Shown here: positions 1-10,300 of the stretch, in pieces | How the letters are laid out: every line of letters begins with the position of its first letter | Numbering within the stretch: the first letter of the stretch is position 1 | From: Proteobacteria bacterium DTSAM18 | GTDB lineage: Bacteria; Myxococcota_A; UBA796; GCA-2862545 | Assembly: GCA_028767165.1 (NCBI GenBank) | Contig: JARACJ010000015.1 | Coordinates: forward strand, 1-64,000 | DNA length: 64,000 nt | Direction of reading: 5' to 3' | Translations under genes and position numbers: made by a program | The notes under the pieces: model-generated | What the model saw: the letters and a program-made list of their open reading frames with translations, nothing else | Told to the model about the DNA's origin: nothing | Database searches by the model: none

Positions 1-100
1 TGGCCCGTGAAGGCATCAGCGTCGAAGCCGAGCCTGGCTTTTGAGCCTGGGCACGTCCGCCCGACTCAAAATTCCAGGACTTCAGGGTTGCCAATCAACA

Positions 101-215
101 GAGCATCTCTGTGTCTCCAGACACATCCTCGGCCAGAAGCCGGGCGCCGGCACAGGTCCCCGCCGTCCGAGAGCACATCGACTCTCCCGGCACCCCATGC
201 TCCCGCCACGCCAGA
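101..215 (-). repeat. dispersed palindromic repeat, copy 1
   Basis: The reverse complement of this stretch matches 62602-62707 over roughly 110 bp. Shared blocks are GGGAGCATGGGATGCCGGGA (with one change) plus GAGTCGATGT, GGGACCTGT, and a perfect 16-bp palindrome TGTGTCTGGAGACACA (here 110-125). The two copies sit at opposite ends of the window in opposite orientation. Sequence outside the block does not match. Function unknown. Confidence 0.7.
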
Positions 216-263
216 ACCTCGCGGCAGGCGCCCTTCCGCACACCCCGGGGCACACGCTCCCAC

Positions 264-292
264 GAGAAAGGGGCGCCCCGAAGGACGCCCCC
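264..292 (-). terminator. terminator of pnt operon
   Basis: On the minus strand the sequence reads GGGGCG, a ten-base loop, CGCCCC, then TTTCTC. It starts about 30 bases after the pntB stop codon, which fits a Rho-independent terminator, although the T-run is broken. Confidence 0.55.
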
Positions 293-322
293 ATGGAGGC
301 TCAGCGCGCCTTTGGAGCCCGC

Positions 323-1758
<1,436 letters not shown>

Positions 1759-1762
<4 letters not shown>

Positions 1763-2046
1763 TTCTTCCTCCTGAACATCTTCAGCATGCGGTCGGTGAC
1801 GAGAAAGCCGCCCACCACGTTGATGGTGGCGGTGGCGACGGCTGCGGCGGCCAGCCAGCGGGCCAGCGTGGGATCCCCACCGGCCGCCACCGTGATGGCG
1901 CCCACCAGCGTGATGCCGCTGATGGCATTGGCGCCGGACATGAGCGGCGTGTGCAGCGTGGGCGGCACCTTGTTGATGAGCTCGAAGCCCAGGAAGGCCG
2001 CGAGCACCAGCACATACAGCCCCATCAGGAGCGGTCCCATGATCAT
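1759..2046 (-). CDS. pntA2: NAD(P) transhydrogenase subunit alpha part 2
   Basis: Small membrane subunit (95 residues) that supplies the hydrophobic helices fused to the alpha subunit in enterobacteria but encoded separately in many other bacteria. Three hydrophobic segments are visible, with the conserved GYELI-like FELINKVPPTLHTPLMSGAN region after the first helix and a basic FRRKK tail. Two adjacent start codons (MIMG) are possible; the first overlaps the pntA1 end by four bases. It sits between pntA1 and pntB, overlapping both, so the three subunits are almost certainly co-translated. Confidence 0.93.
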
Positions 2047-3203
2047 GCGGCACCTCCGGCCCTGGACATGGCGTCGGCCAGGCGCTTGTTGACCACCTTG
2101 CCCTTGTAGGTGCCCATCAGCCCCATGAGGATCTCGTCCTCCACGTCGAAGTCGATCGCGCCTTCGTCGGTGATGTGGGTGAGCACGTGCACCAGGTTCG
2201 AGGCGTACAGGGTGCTGGCGTCGCGGGGCATGGTGGCGGGCAGGTTGGCCTCGCCGATGATGCTGACCCCGTGGACCAGGACCGTCTCCCCCGCCTTCGA
2301 CAGCGCACAGTTGCCGCCGGAGCCCACGGCCATGTCGACGATGACCGCCCCGGGGCGCATGGACGCGACCATCTCCTCGGTGACCAGCAGCGGCGCCTTG
2401 CGACCGGGCACCTGGGCCGTGGTGATGACGGCGTCGGCCTGCTTGACCCGCTCCGCCACGATGGCCTGCTGCTTCTTCAGGAACTCTGGCGTGACGGCCT
2501 TGGCGTAGCCGCCCTCGGAGTCGGCCTGCATGTCGGGCAGGTCGATGAAGCGCCCGCCAAGGGACTCCACCTGCTCCTTGACCTCCGGTCGGATGTCGCT
2601 GACCTCGACCACCGCGCCGAGACGCCGGCAGGTGGCAAGGGCCTGCAGCCCGGCGACGCCCGCGCCCATGATGACCACCCGGCTCGGCTTGACGGTGCCG
2701 GCGGCGGTCATCAGCAGCGGCATGTAGCGATCGAGCTTCTCCGCGGCGATGAGCGCCGCCTTGTAGCCGCCGATGTTGGCCTGGGAGCTCAGCGCGTCCA
2801 TCGACTGGGCGCGGCTGATGCGGGGCAGCAGCTCGAGGGCCAGCGCGGTGATGCCACGGCGCTGCAGGATGCCCATGGTGTCCACCTGACCCAGGGGGTC
2901 GAGCAGGCCCATCACCACGGCGCCCTCCTTGAGGGCCTCGGCCTCCAGCACCCCGAGCTCGGGGTGGGCACCGAGGGGATCGGGCACGAGCACCACGTCG
3001 GCGGTGCGCCAGTCACCCGCGCCCTCGCCGATGACGGCACCGGCGGCGGCGTAGTGCTCGTCGAGGAAGTTGGAGGCCACGCCGGCCCCTGGCTCCACCA
3101 CCACCGACAAGCCCAGCTTCACCAGCCGGGCCACGGAGTCCGGCGTGGCCGCCACCCGGGTCTCCCCTTCTCTGTGGCGTTTCGGTACGAACACGACCGG
3201 CAT
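2043..3203 (-). CDS. pntA1: NAD(P) transhydrogenase subunit alpha part 1
   Basis: Soluble NAD(H)-binding domain of the transhydrogenase (386 residues, normal for the split form). It belongs to the alanine dehydrogenase/PntA fold: the N-terminus FVPKRHREGETRVAATP is the family signature, residues 131-147 carry the conserved RAQSMDALSSQAN..GY loop, and the dinucleotide-binding GAGVAG is at 180-185, followed by an acidic residue-containing VVEVSDIR strand. First gene of the operon; about 295 bases of non-coding DNA lie upstream and should contain the promoter. Confidence 0.95.
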   Translation of the reverse strand: MPVVFVPKRHREGETRVAATPDSVARLVKLGLSVVVEPGAGVASNFLDEHYAAAGAVIGEGAGDWRTADVVLVPDPLGAHPELGVLEAEALKEGAVVMGLLDPLGQVDTMGILQRRGITALALELLPRISRAQSMDALSSQANIGGYKAALIAAEKLDRYMPLLMTAAGTVKPSRVVIMGAGVAGLQALATCRRLGAVVEVSDIRPEVKEQVESLGGRFIDLPDMQADSEGGYAKAVTPEFLKKQQAIVAERVKQADAVITTAQVPGRKAPLLVTEEMVASMRPGAVIVDMAVGSGGNCALSKAGETVLVHGVSIIGEANLPATMPRDASTLYASNLVHVLTHITDEGAIDFDVEDEILMGLMGTYKGKVVNKRLADAMSRAGGAA

Positions 3204-3498
3204 GCAGACCCCCGATGTTGCTGGTTGTCCGTCGTGATCGAACTGTAGCAGAAGGGCGCGGACGACTCACTGCGATCTCAGGTACGGAATCGACATCCCG
3301 GTGCTCCGCACACCGTCTGCACCCGCCATCCTGCGCGTACCCATTCCTGGGAACGACGCGTCCTCGAGAAAGCCCTACCGTTTTGTAGCCACCGCACATG
3401 AACATGGCTTCGAACGTCCACACACTCTTCATGTCCTTTGTTGCTTTCTTGTGCACTCCATGCTTCCGTGAAGGCGAAACCCTAGTTCAGGTAGAATC
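3204..3498. other. divergent intergenic region pntA1 / lipoprotein
   Basis: About 295 bases between the divergent pntA1 gene and the first lipoprotein gene. It must contain both promoters. It is less GC-rich than the flanking genes, especially 3360-3498, but no strong consensus promoter or hairpin stands out. Confidence 0.5.
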
Positions 3499-4041
3499 AT
3501 GCATCGTTTTTCCCTGTCCACCATGCTGTTGCTGTTCGCATGCGCAGAGCACATCCCACGCTCCGCCGCCGACACGGCAGACATGCAGCATGGATTTGCC
3601 AGCCAGCTCACCCAGACCGGCATTCTTCCCGCCGACATGGTGGGGCTGTGGGATGCGGTCAGCCTCGAGCCCGCCAGACACGACCAGATGGTCGCCCTTC
3701 CTCAGGGGGACACATCGGCCAGCCTGATCATCACGTCCGAACACCTGCTGGTTCTCTCTCAGCGGGGCGTGGACTTCGATGGTGCGCCGGATGTCGAGTG
3801 CTTCCAGGGCACCCACTTCTTTCCCACCGAGCCCAGGTTCGACTTCATCCTGTCCGGAGGCTGGGCCCTCGATTCCGCCGACCACTGGTGCCCCACCCTG
3901 CAGATCGTGTGCGAGGCTGTCCATCCGGGCGACCTTCTGACGTGTGACGTGTGGCAGATCGACGACAAGCAGGAGAGTGCCCCTCCCAGACAGGACACCC
4001 TGCTGCGCTACACCTTCGACTGGACGCGAGAGGAAATCTAG
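3499..4041 (+). CDS. small lipoprotein, tandem family member 1
   Basis: A 180-residue secreted lipoprotein of unknown function. A short hydrophobic signal ends in the lipobox LLFAC with Cys15 as the lipidated residue. The mature part has three later cysteines, with the last two in the pattern C-P-T-L-Q-I-V-C followed by LTCDV, the same arrangement as the next four genes. It is the most divergent of the series: the mid-region DGAPDVECFQGTHFF has no counterpart in the others. First of six consecutive plus-strand lipoprotein genes. Confidence 0.8.
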   Translation: MHRFSLSTMLLLFACAEHIPRSAADTADMQHGFASQLTQTGILPADMVGLWDAVSLEPARHDQMVALPQGDTSASLIITSEHLLVLSQRGVDFDGAPDVECFQGTHFFPTEPRFDFILSGGWALDSADHWCPTLQIVCEAVHPGDLLTCDVWQIDDKQESAPPRQDTLLRYTFDWTREEI

Positions 4042-4113
4042 ACCCCTTCCTGCAGGTTTACGCGAAGCAATGAAATGCACAAACATGAAGCGTCCCCCAG
4101 CTCGAGATGCTCC

Positions 4114-4653
4114 ATGACCCGCGCCTTCCTGTTTCTGACCCTTGCTGCCACGGCCTGCACCGTCGGACCCGGCAATGACCATTCCGACGCCCACCCGCTG
4201 TCCGGAGCCTGGTCGGGAAACCACCTGGAGTTCCTCGCAGACGGCGAGACGATGGACCTTCCCCACGTGATCCAGCACCCCACCGAGGCGAGCATCTCCA
4301 AGGTCTGGACCTTCGACCTCGCCGTCGACGACATGGGAGGCGTCACGCTGTCGGAGGCCCTCACCACCTGGGACGACGACGCGGTCCAGGAGCAGGAGAG
4401 CTGCGTCGTGGAGGGAACGTTGGTCGAGGATGATGACGGTGGATGGTCGGCCCACCTGCCCGGCCCCGCCGACCCGGACGCCGTCCTGCCGTGCCTGACC
4501 CTCGACGCCAGCTGCACCCTCGACGCCCCCGACGCCCTCACCTGCACGTTCACCACTCCGGACGAGGGCACCTACGCGGGCCTCGACGCCTCCCGCTACG
4601 AGCAGATCCTCACCTTCGAGGCCGTTGCAGGATCCGACACCGGCGCCCGGTGA
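4114..4653 (+). CDS. small lipoprotein, tandem family member 2
   Basis: A 179-residue predicted lipoprotein; the start at 4114 puts the signal peptide and lipobox AATAC (Cys15) in the right place, whereas an upstream ATG at 4075 would add 13 polar residues before the signal. The mature part contains SGAWSGNHLEF near the start, DGGWSAHLPG in the middle and the C-terminal DASCTLD...LTCTF cysteine pair shared with neighbours. Function unknown; likely an outer-membrane or periplasmic anchored protein with a beta-rich fold. Confidence 0.8.
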   Translation: MTRAFLFLTLAATACTVGPGNDHSDAHPLSGAWSGNHLEFLADGETMDLPHVIQHPTEASISKVWTFDLAVDDMGGVTLSEALTTWDDDAVQEQESCVVEGTLVEDDDGGWSAHLPGPADPDAVLPCLTLDASCTLDAPDALTCTFTTPDEGTYAGLDASRYEQILTFEAVAGSDTGAR

Positions 4654-4850
4654 CGGCCAGCCGTGAGCCATGGCGGCATGGTGCGCTCCAGGTCCCCGTC
4701 GGTACGGTCCGACAGCACAAAGTTGACGGGGGATTCAGGTCGATGGAACCGCCACTCCGGTTCGCCTGGCCTCAGTCGGCGCGAAAAAGGCACTTGCGGA
4801 TGTCCACCAGCGTCTGAAGATGCGTGTTGGATCACACCAAGGAGTATCCA

Positions 4851-5378
4851 ATGCGCCTTCACACCGCTCTCATCGCCGCCACCGTCCTGTCCGCCGGCTG
4901 CGTGTCCGACAACTTCGCTCCCCTCCGCGTGGACTGGGCAGGCACCGAAGTGGCCTACCTCGACGGCGACACCGTCCTCGACACCATCGATCTGCCCTTC
5001 AGCATGGAGATCCCCGAGTCCGGCGGCGTCTTCCAGAACGTGACCATCGACGCCACCGTCGATGAGGCCAACATGGTCACCTTCACCACCACCTGGTCCT
5101 TCACCCAGGACGGCACGGTTCTCGACAGCCTCTCCTGTGACCAGACCTCCGAGCTGGTGATGGACGAGGAGACCGGTGCCTTCGAGACCCTCACCCCCGA
5201 GGTTGACTTGGGCGAGGGTGAGTCCTGCAGCGAGATGATGACCTCCTGCATCCTCAACGACGATGCCGACGAGCTCACCTGCGACATGATGCCCAGCATG
5301 GACGGCGAGCTGATCGAGGGTGAGCCCACCCAGCGCGTCACCTTCATGGTGGTCGAGGGCGGCGACACCGCCGAGTGA
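4851..5378 (+). CDS. small lipoprotein, tandem family member 3
   Basis: A 175-residue lipoprotein with lipobox LSAGC (Cys17). The ATG at 4851 is preceded by AAGGAG at good spacing, which fixes the start. It shares with member 4 the segment order FAPLRVDWAGTE / TIDATVDEANMVTFTTTW / LSCDQTSELVMDEE / SCSEM..SCILND..ELTCDM, so members 3 and 4 are the closest pair in the series. Very acidic. A strong hairpin terminator follows directly, so this gene is probably the end of its own transcript. Confidence 0.85.
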   Translation: MRLHTALIAATVLSAGCVSDNFAPLRVDWAGTEVAYLDGDTVLDTIDLPFSMEIPESGGVFQNVTIDATVDEANMVTFTTTWSFTQDGTVLDSLSCDQTSELVMDEETGAFETLTPEVDLGEGESCSEMMTSCILNDDADELTCDMMPSMDGELIEGEPTQRVTFMVVEGGDTAE

Positions 5379-5405
5379 TCCCCCACGCTCCTCCGGAGCA
5401 CCCCC

Positions 5406-5442
5406 GAGGGCGGGTGGCGGCACGTTTCCGCCACCCGCCCTC
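5406..5442 (+). terminator. strong hairpin terminator
   Basis: A perfect 15-bp stem (GAGGGCGGGTGGCGG pairing with its complement) around a seven-base loop, starting 28 bases after the stop codon of lipoprotein 3. There is no long T-run afterwards, only TCTCGTCG. It may also act on transcripts of the other strand. Confidence 0.7.
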
Positions 5443-5588
5443 TCGTCGTTCCGGGGCCTTGCACCCGGCGTCTGCGGAAGCACCACCGAGCGCGTTCACA
5501 CGTTCGTTACGCTGTGCCATAGTCGGTGCACCCCCGTTTCCCGGACCGGCCGGGTCGCCCGTCCGCCGCATCGCTGGAGCCCTTCGAC

Positions 5589-6128
5589 ATGCCCATCGCC
5601 CGCCTCCTCGTCGCCGCCACCCTCCTGTCCGCGGCCTGCACCTCCGCCACCACCCTGACCCTGCAGGGCGAGTGGGACGCCTTCGAGGTGATCCCGGTCG
5701 ACGACGGCGTCGACGAGCGTCCGCTGGCGTTCCCCTACTCCTACGAGGTCGAGGCCCAGCCCGGCTCCGAGGGCATGGCCACGGAGACCATCACCGCCAC
5801 CATCGACGAGGCAAACACCCTCACCCTCACCTCCGCCATCAAGTGGGTGGCATCGGGCCAGGCGCCGGTCACCGAGGCGTGCCACCAGGTCGGAGAGCTC
5901 ACGCAGGACGAGGAGGGCGCCTGGATCACCCTGCTTCCCGAGGCCGCTCTCGGCGAGACCAACACCTGCCCCGAGGCCGACGCCAGCTGCACCGTCACCG
6001 ACGACGGCATGATGCTCGAGTGTGACGTCTTCTACACCGACACCTCCGCCACCTTCCAGGACACCCACCTCGAGGGCCTGCGCATCTCCTTCCGCCCCAC
6101 AGGCTGGGTCGACACCGGCGCCATGTGA
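5589..6128 (+). CDS. small lipoprotein, tandem family member 4
   Basis: A 179-residue lipoprotein with lipobox LSAAC (Cys17). The start at 5589 is chosen because it begins exactly at the signal peptide; a GTG further upstream would add a proline/arginine-rich leader. Shared segments with member 3 include TATIDEANTLTLTS, EEGAWITLLPEAALGE, TCPEADASCTVTDDG and MLECDVF. The four mature cysteines keep the family spacing and probably form two disulfides. Function unknown. Confidence 0.83.
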   Translation: MPIARLLVAATLLSAACTSATTLTLQGEWDAFEVIPVDDGVDERPLAFPYSYEVEAQPGSEGMATETITATIDEANTLTLTSAIKWVASGQAPVTEACHQVGELTQDEEGAWITLLPEAALGETNTCPEADASCTVTDDGMMLECDVFYTDTSATFQDTHLEGLRISFRPTGWVDTGAM

Positions 6129-6268
6129 GGCCGCTCGCCCCGCCACCAGGGGTACCGCAAGCACGAGATCCGGCGAAAACCACGGTTGCCCCGTCGATGG
6201 CGCGCTCCTCGCACAATTTCGCGAAATCGTGCTAGCGTCGCCACGAATCCGACCGTCCGGAGTCCGCC

Positions 6269-6805
6269 TTGGCCCTCCCGTTCCGCCTGCTGTCCGCCAT
6301 CCTCCTCACCGGGTGCGCCGTGGAGCCCACGGAGCACGCCCCGCTCATGGGCACCTGGGAGGGCGTCGCCCTCACGCTCGACGTCACGGGCCAGACCGTC
6401 GATCTGCCGCTCACACTGCCCGCCGCCGACCCACCCGGGGCCTACGTGATCATGGAGGTCTGGGCCTCCGTCGGAGAGGACGGCCTGCTCACGATGGGAA
6501 GCGGTGAGGACATCGAGCTCGACGGCGAGATCATCGCCACGGGCCACTGCACCGCCTCCGCCCCCGTCTCCCTGGAGGACGACGGCAGCTGGACGGCCTT
6601 CCTCGAGGCCTTCGTCCCGACCGAGCCGGACAACCTGTACGACGAGTGCCCCGCCATCGACGTCACGTGCGCCCTGCACGACGACGACAGCCTCGTCTGC
6701 GACCTGGTGCCCATGGAGGTCGATGCCGACGGCACCGTGGTGGGCGAGCTGGAGAACGCCGCCACGCAGGTTCGGTTCGTGCGCCCCTTCGAGGCGGACC
6801 TGTAG
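6269..6805 (+). CDS. small lipoprotein, tandem family member 5
   Basis: A 178-residue lipoprotein beginning at TTG with CCGGAG nine bases upstream. The lipobox is LLTGC (Cys16). The mature part starts with MGTWEGVALTLDVTGQTVDLPL, resembling SGAWSGNHLEF...ETMDLP of member 2, and ends with the family motifs DDGSWTAFLE, DVTCALHDDDSLVCD. Acidic throughout. No known domain was recognised. Confidence 0.8.
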   Translation: MALPFRLLSAILLTGCAVEPTEHAPLMGTWEGVALTLDVTGQTVDLPLTLPAADPPGAYVIMEVWASVGEDGLLTMGSGEDIELDGEIIATGHCTASAPVSLEDDGSWTAFLEAFVPTEPDNLYDECPAIDVTCALHDDDSLVCDLVPMEVDADGTVVGELENAATQVRFVRPFEADL

Positions 6806-6878
6806 GCAGGGCACGGACGACGTCCGTCCGTCACGCGTTGTAGACTCGGGTACGGGCACCCCCACACCTGGAGCCACG

Positions 6879-7322
6879 ATGCGAACGATCCTTGCGACCA
6901 CCCTCCTTGTCGGCCTGTGCGCCTGCAACGACGACGAGGACGACGGCCACGACACCTTCGACACCGGCCTGCGCGACATCACCGAGACCGACGTCGGGTT
7001 CGTCTGCTTCGACGATCAGATCACCGACGGCAGCGTCACCTTCACCGTGAGCGAGGACTGCCTCACCGGGTCCGCGCAGGACGTCGAGCTGACCTGCGAG
7101 GCCACGCTCGACGACGAAGACCACATCGTCATCACGAGCACCCTCACCTACCGTGTGGGGTCCTCACAGACCGACGACTGCAACGTGCACACCACCACCT
7201 GCAGCCTCGACGGTCTCACCGGCGCCACCTACGAGGTCGTCTACCGCAACGACGACGAGCCGCTCACCGCCGCCGGCGACGGCAGCCGGAGCTGCCTGCC
7301 CGAGGGCTACTTCGAGGAGTAG
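6879..7322 (+). CDS. small lipoprotein, tandem family member 6
   Basis: A 147-residue lipoprotein, the shortest of the cluster, with a signal ending LVGLCAC and an Asp/Glu-rich linker (NDDEDDGHDTFDTG) after the lipid cysteine. The ATG at 6879 has GGAG seven bases before it. The later part has six cysteines; NVHTTTCSLDG recalls the DASCT motif of the other members, but the rest cannot be aligned by eye, so it may be a more distant relative. It ends only three bases before the convergent kinase gene. Confidence 0.78.
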   Translation: MRTILATTLLVGLCACNDDEDDGHDTFDTGLRDITETDVGFVCFDDQITDGSVTFTVSEDCLTGSAQDVELTCEATLDDEDHIVITSTLTYRVGSSQTDDCNVHTTTCSLDGLTGATYEVVYRNDDEPLTAAGDGSRSCLPEGYFEE

Positions 7323-7324
7323 AC

Positions 7325-10300
7325 CTACAGGCCGTGCAGCGCGTCGAGGCGCTCGAGCTGGTTGTCTGCCTCGACGCCGCTCCCGACCACCTGCCGGTAC
7401 GCCAGCACCTCCTGCCGGGCCTCCCCCTCCCGCGGAGGCTCGGCCCCGTTGTGGATGCGGGCCAGGAGCAGGTGGGCCCTCGCGACGGCCTCGCGCCCCA
7501 TGGGATCCGCCAACGGCGCATGGATCACCACGTCGTCGGCGATCTGCTGGGCCTTCAGCGCATAGCCGCGATCGAGCATGACCTCGGCACGGTGGATCAT
7601 CACACGCGCCTGGGCCCCGCTGGTCGCCCGCAGGTACGCCATCTCGGGTCGTGACACCGCATCCGCCGCCCGGTCGTCGTGGGGATACTGGCGCACCGCC
7701 TCCAGCCAGGTCTCCGCGTACCACTGGGCGAAATCCTCGCCGAGGACCTCCGCGGCCAGGGGCGCCGTGAGATCGAGCTCCCGGCGCAGGAGCCAGGAGA
7801 GCTTGTGGTTGTCGCCCATCTCGTGCAGGAGGCGGATCGCCTGGGTCATGCCGGCCGGGTAGTCGTGGGTGGCGAGCCAGATGCGCTCCTGGACGGGCGG
7901 CACCACGTGACCGAGGCGCTGAGGACTGAGGATGACCCGCTCCCCCGCCGACGATGCGCCGATGGGAAGCAGCTCGAGCCCTCCGACCTTCAGCGACAGC
8001 TGCGAGACCTCCGTGATCATCCTGGCCGGCCGGTTCCGCTCGAGGGGCGCGGAGACCCGCAGGGTGTAGTCGCCCCGGGGGATGATGACGGGGTTCTTGG
8101 ACATCACCGTGGTGCCGTCCGGGCCGGTCTGCTGACACCGGACCGGTTGATCGTGACCGGTGACCACCATCCGCAGGCCGAGGCGCCCGGGGGGATAGCC
8201 CACGCCACCGATGGGCTCGAGCATCTCCGAGAAGCTCCCCCCACAGTAGGTGTGGATCCGGGTGGCCGCACCACCGCCGCTCGCCAGCACACCGATGCCC
8301 GCGACACGCGAGCCCGCCTCGTCGACGAGCTCCACGTACACGCCGGTGCCCTGCTCCACCCGCTCGAACACCGCCGACAGGTCGAGGTCGAGCCAGGGCC
8401 CCACCCACCGGACGGGACGCTCCATCAGGACCCCGAGATCGCCCGGCAGCATCGCGTGCCAGCCGCCGTCTTCGGTGGACCACACCAGGCCCGCCTCCCG
8501 GAGGGCCCACTCCACCGGCCCCCCTGCCGCGGCAGCCGCCGACCCGTGGGGGAACAGCTCCACCGGCTTCTGCAGGGGAAGGGCGCTGAGCCAGCTCCAT
8601 GCGCCCCGGCGCTCCGCCGGCAGGTGGGACACCAGCGATCGGGCCTCCATCATCTCCGCCTGCTCCGTGTGGGCGCGGATGAGCCCCTCGCGGGGCTCGG
8701 GCCCCTCGTCGATGTCGGCGGCGACACGGTAGGCATGCTCGGCCTCCTCGTGCTCGCCCAGGTTCTCCCAGATGCGACCCGCCGCCAGCTGCATGCGGTA
8801 CTGGTCCTCGGCCTTCGACCGTGAGGCCAGGAGCGACAGGGCCTGCGCGGCACTGGAGGGGAGCCCGAGCTCGGCGAGCTCGAGGGCGCGCCCGATCCCC
8901 TGCCCGTCGGACACCTCGCGCAGCGCGTCGCGCAGCCAGCCGACGTCGGTCTGGTGGCCCCCGAAGGCCGCGACCTGATCGTCGCCCATGCCGAGGACCC
9001 ACAGCCGCCAGTCCTCGTCGGCGACCACGAGCTCCTCGTCACCGTCGCCATCGAGGTCCCCGGCCGTGAGGGCCCGCAGGCCCTGGAGCACGAACTCCCT
9101 CGGCGCGTCGCCATCGAGCCCCGTCACCAGCCAGATGTCACCATGGTGGCCCACATCGGTGATGTTCCACACCTGCTCTCCCACGCCGTCGCCGTCGATG
9201 TCCAGCGGGACCGGTGCTCGGATCTCGACCGCCGGACCATCGCGATCGACGGCCGGCACGGGCAGCCGCGTGACGGGATCGAGCTCCCCGCCGACCACGT
9301 CCATCAGGAACAGACCCGGTGGCTGACCGTAGGGCTGCGCCTGGGAGAAGACCCGCAGGTCCTCGTAGGCGTTGACCTTGCTGGCCAGGATGCGGGTGGA
9401 GCCCCCCTCGATCTGCACGGGCTCCACGCCGTACACGGGACCGAGGAAGTGGGCCGACTGCAAGGTGAGCTCGGGGCCCGGTCCGCCGCCGAGGATGCGG
9501 ACGTCGTAGGCGGTCCAGTGGCCCATGCCGAGGACGAGCTCCGTCTCGCCGTCCAGATCCACATCCCCGATGAAGCCGTCCATGTAGTCGCTGTCGAGCG
9601 CGTCGAGCCAGGGCGCCGGCTTGCGCACCTCCCCGGTGTCCGGGTCGATCTCCAACAGCACGCGCTCCGGGTAGGCGAACAGCACGTACAGCGCAGGGTC
9701 CCGGCCCCCCACCTGGCCGTGGAACGCGACCTGCGGAGTGCCTCCCCCGAGCTCCGCGACCAGATCCCAGCCGTCGTCCCGCTCGCCACGCCAGCGCCAC
9801 AGGGCGGACCGGCCCGTGGTGCGGTGCCGGCTCACGGCGAACAGCCGCTCGTCGATGGTCACCAGCAGCTCGCTCCACATCTTCTCCTGCGGACCGGGCG
9901 CCTGGATGTTGCGCCAGAGCTCGACCCGAGGGGTCAGGTTCCACACCCGCAGGTAGGGCTCCTCGCTGGTGACGATCAGCTCCCGCTCGTCGTCGCCGTC
10001 CAGATCGATGAGGGTGGCCCCCCGACCGAAGGTCCCGAGATCGGTCATGCCGGAGAGCTCCCGCAGGATGGGGCGGTCGGGGTGGTCGGCCGGCGCCAGC
10101 GCCAGCGCATCCGCCACGAGTCGCTCCGCCACGTGGGCCAGGACCACATCGGCGCGCAGCGAAGGGTCCAGCTCGTCGCCGTGGGAGCGGTGGAGCTGCA
10201 CCAGGGACTGACTCATCCAGCGCTCGCTGAAGGCCCGCGCCAGGGAATCGAGCGCCTCCGCCCGACGGGCCGGCTCGGTGGCCACCCCATAGGCGACGCC

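Larger units (their letters stand above)
1..322. other. non-coding stretch with repeat and terminator
   Basis: No convincing gene is visible here. The stretch holds one copy of a dispersed repeat (about 101-215, minus orientation) whose partner lies near 62.6 kb, and a hairpin next to the end of pntB that probably terminates the transhydrogenase operon. Open frames through it have no ribosome-binding site or recognisable domain. Confidence 0.6.
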
